Of a stretch of DNA of 6,413 bases, positions 4,803 through 6,413 are shown in pieces. This stretch comes from an uncultured Oscillospiraceae bacterium (lineage in GTDB: Bacteria; Bacillota_A; Clostridia; Oscillospirales; Oscillospiraceae): positions 1 through 6,413 of the forward strand of contig CAKTNU010000111.1 in assembly GCA_934589325.1 (NCBI GenBank), in the 5' to 3' direction. Made by a program: the position numbers and the translations under genes. Positions within the stretch are counted from its first letter, which is position 1. Each line of letters starts with the position of its first letter. Under the pieces are notes generated by a model, which was not told the DNA's origin, did not search any database, and saw only the letters and a list, made by a program, of their open reading frames with translations.

Positions 4803-6413
4803 TCATATCTCTGATATTACCGGCAGTATCATCGGGCTGCGGCGGGTCGTTTTATAAAGATACCCGGAAAGATTGCTCTTAACGCGGTTCTTTATGGCCG
4901 TCCAGTCGCTTATACGCTGCTCTTCACAGGCAATAACGGATTCCATCGTAACGCGCTTCAGTTCGTCCATCATGGCCTCGGCCTCTTTAACATAGATGAA
5001 GCCGCGGGTGATTATCTCCGGCTCGGAAAGAAGCTTACGGTCGTCTGACGAATACGGCAGAACAACTACTATCATACCATCCTCCGCAAGACGGTGCCTG
5101 TCGCGCATGACGACACTGCCAACCTCGCTGGTGCCGCTGCCGTCAAGCATGACAGCCCCCGCTTGGACTGTATCCTCGCAGCGAACGCCCTTCTTGCTTA
5201 TTTCTATGACCCGGCCGTTCTCGGCAATGACGATATTCTTCGGCTGGACGCCCATCATGCGGCCAAGCTCCGCATGCTTGACAAGCATGCGATATTCGCC
5301 GTGTACAGGAATGAAGTACTTAGGCTTTGTCAGCGCCAGAACCATCTTCTGCTCCTCCTGCGAAGCATGGCCGGAGACATGCAGTTCGGTGTTGCGGTCA
5401 TATATGACCTCGGCGCCCTTGTGGAAAAGCTCGTCAATGACGCGGCTTATCATGGTCTCATTGCCGGGAATAGCGGAAGCGGAAATTATAACGCGATCAC
5501 CGGCATCGACCTTTATCTGCTTATGCTCGGAAAACGCCATGCGGTAGAGCGCAGACATCGCCTCGCCCTGACTGCCGGTCGAGATAATGACCGTCTTTTC
5601 ACGCGGCAGGCTGTTTACCTTCTCGAGGTCGACCATGACGTTTTCGGGTATCTTTACATAGCCGAGGACAGAGGCGACATGCAGTACATTTTCCATGCTG
5701 CGGCCGGTTATTGCGACCTTGCGGCCGTATTTTGCTGCAACATCTATTATCTGCTGCAGCCGGTGGACGTTTGAGGCAAAGGTCGTGATAATTATGCGCT
5801 TATCACAGCCCATGAATAGCTTGTTGAAGCTTGCACCGACCTTACGCTCGGATGCGGAATAGCCGGGCTTCTCGACGTTTGTAGAGTCACTCAGCAGAGC
5901 CAGAACACCTTCGTTGCCGAGCTGCCCGAGGCGGGCAATATCCATCATGCTGCCCTGAATAGGTGTGACGTCTATCTTGAAATCGCCGGTGTGGATAACA
6001 GTGCCGATAGGCGTACCTATGGCAAGTGCGACAGCGTCCGGTATGCTGTGATTGACGTTTATAAATTCAATGGTAAAGGCGCCGAGGCGGAATGTCGAGC
6101 CGACCTTTTTGGTGAAAATCTGGGTATTATACAACAGGTCGTGTTCCTCAAGCTTCAGCTCGATGAGAGCCGCGGTCAGTGGCATGGTGTAGATTGGCAC
6201 ATCCAGTTCCTTGAGGACATACGGCACAGCACCGATATGATCCTCATGCCCGTGAGTGATAATTATACCGCGGACATGGGATGCATTCGCCTTCAGATAG
6301 CTGATATCCGGCAAAACCATGTCAACGCCGTACATATCCTCGTCAGGGAAGCCCATACCGCAGTCAACAACAATAATATCACCGCCGAACTCAAAGGCAG
6401 TCATATTCTTGCC
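4803..6413 (-). CDS. rnj: Ribonuclease J (5' end cut by window edge)
   Basis: RNase J is a metallo-beta-lactamase/beta-CASP nuclease with 5'-3' exonuclease and endonuclease activity, central to mRNA decay and rRNA maturation in Firmicutes. Counting from the internal ATG at 6404, the zinc-binding motif HGHEDH lies at 51-56. Further metal ligands are H119 in NVNHS, H138/D141 in HTGDFK, and H368 in PVHGEY. Beta-CASP and phosphate-binding elements include STGSQGE (275-281) and HVSGHAS (342-348). The frame is open through the window edge, and the preceding codons read GKN, matching the family's conserved start region (GKNMTAFE). The true start is therefore about 15-20 residues outside the window and 6404 is not the start. 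The C-terminal domain is complete to PVISEI, giving a normal total of about 553 residues. It heads a leftward operon with the ArsC-like and membrane-protein genes. Whether the genome has a second copy (J1/J2) cannot be seen. Confidence 0.96.
   Translation of the reverse strand, partial: GKNMTAFEFGGDIIVVDCGMGFPDEDMYGVDMVLPDISYLKANASHVRGIIITHGHEDHIGAVPYVLKELDVPIYTMPLTAALIELKLEEHDLLYNTQIFTKKVGSTFRLGAFTIEFINVNHSIPDAVALAIGTPIGTVIHTGDFKIDVTPIQGSMMDIARLGQLGNEGVLALLSDSTNVEKPGYSASERKVGASFNKLFMGCDKRIIITTFASNVHRLQQIIDVAAKYGRKVAITGRSMENVLHVASVLGYVKIPENVMVDLEKVNSLPREKTVIISTGSQGEAMSALYRMAFSEHKQIKVDAGDRVIISASAIPGNETMISRVIDELFHKGAEVIYDRNTELHVSGHASQEEQKMVLALTKPKYFIPVHGEYRMLVKHAELGRMMGVQPKNIVIAENGRVIEISKKGVRCEDTVQAGAVMLDGSGTSEVGSVVMRDRHRLAEDGMIVVVLPYSSDDRKLLSEPEIITRGFIYVKEAEAMMDELKRVTMESVIACEEQRISDWTAIKNRVKSNLSGYLYKTTRRSPMILPVISEI

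Noticed and set aside
5094..5774. A 226-codon open frame antisense to RNase J
   Set aside because: RNase J is unambiguous over the whole stretch, and the antisense frame shows no motif or translation signal.
4803..6404. ATG at 6404 as the RNase J start
   Set aside because: The frame continues upstream to the window edge with the conserved GKN before this methionine, and RNase J needs a further N-terminal strand.

Overview
The window looks like a chromosomal stretch from an anaerobic Firmicute, most likely a gut Clostridia of the Oscillospirales/Ruminococcaceae type. This is an inference from four things: strong GGAGG-type ribosome binding sites, sigma-A-like promoters, a full-length RNase J, and a Spx/ArsC-like small protein, all at roughly 50% GC. 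No phage, insertion sequence, CRISPR array, tRNA or rRNA was seen.

Left part (1-2808). A gene reading leftward off the window edge (start codon at 36) and a rightward class II fructose-bisphosphate aldolase gene (fba, 186-1121) share a short divergent promoter region in which the two promoters overlap. The first twelve residues of the leftward gene are compatible with a phosphofructokinase, which would pair two consecutive glycolytic steps, but this is weak evidence. Forty-three bases after fba, with a strong ribosome binding site and no terminator between, lies a 547-residue membrane protein. It is recognisably a P1B-type (heavy-metal) P-type ATPase by architecture, but it has no actuator domain and nearly all catalytic motifs have changed. 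It appears to be an intact, co-transcribed pseudoenzyme.

Middle part (2809-3982). A good promoter, a 5' leader hairpin and a 28-base dif-like palindrome (11+6+11) precede a 333-residue tyrosine recombinase of the XerC/XerD type that starts with TTG. All six catalytic residues are present. The likely Xer target lies directly beside the recombinase gene. That layout is known for the single-recombinase systems XerS/difSL and XerH/difH, and here it is seen with a more XerC/D-like protein. A perfect 19-bp bidirectional terminator closes the gene.

Right part (3985-6413). A leftward operon runs RNase J (5' end cut by the window edge), then a 110-residue ArsC/Spx-like thioredoxin-fold protein, then a small single-pass membrane protein of unknown function. 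The last two genes overlap by a TGATG junction. Genes left of the terminator mostly point right and those right of it point left. This fits, but does not prove, a position near the replication terminus, where a dif site would be expected.
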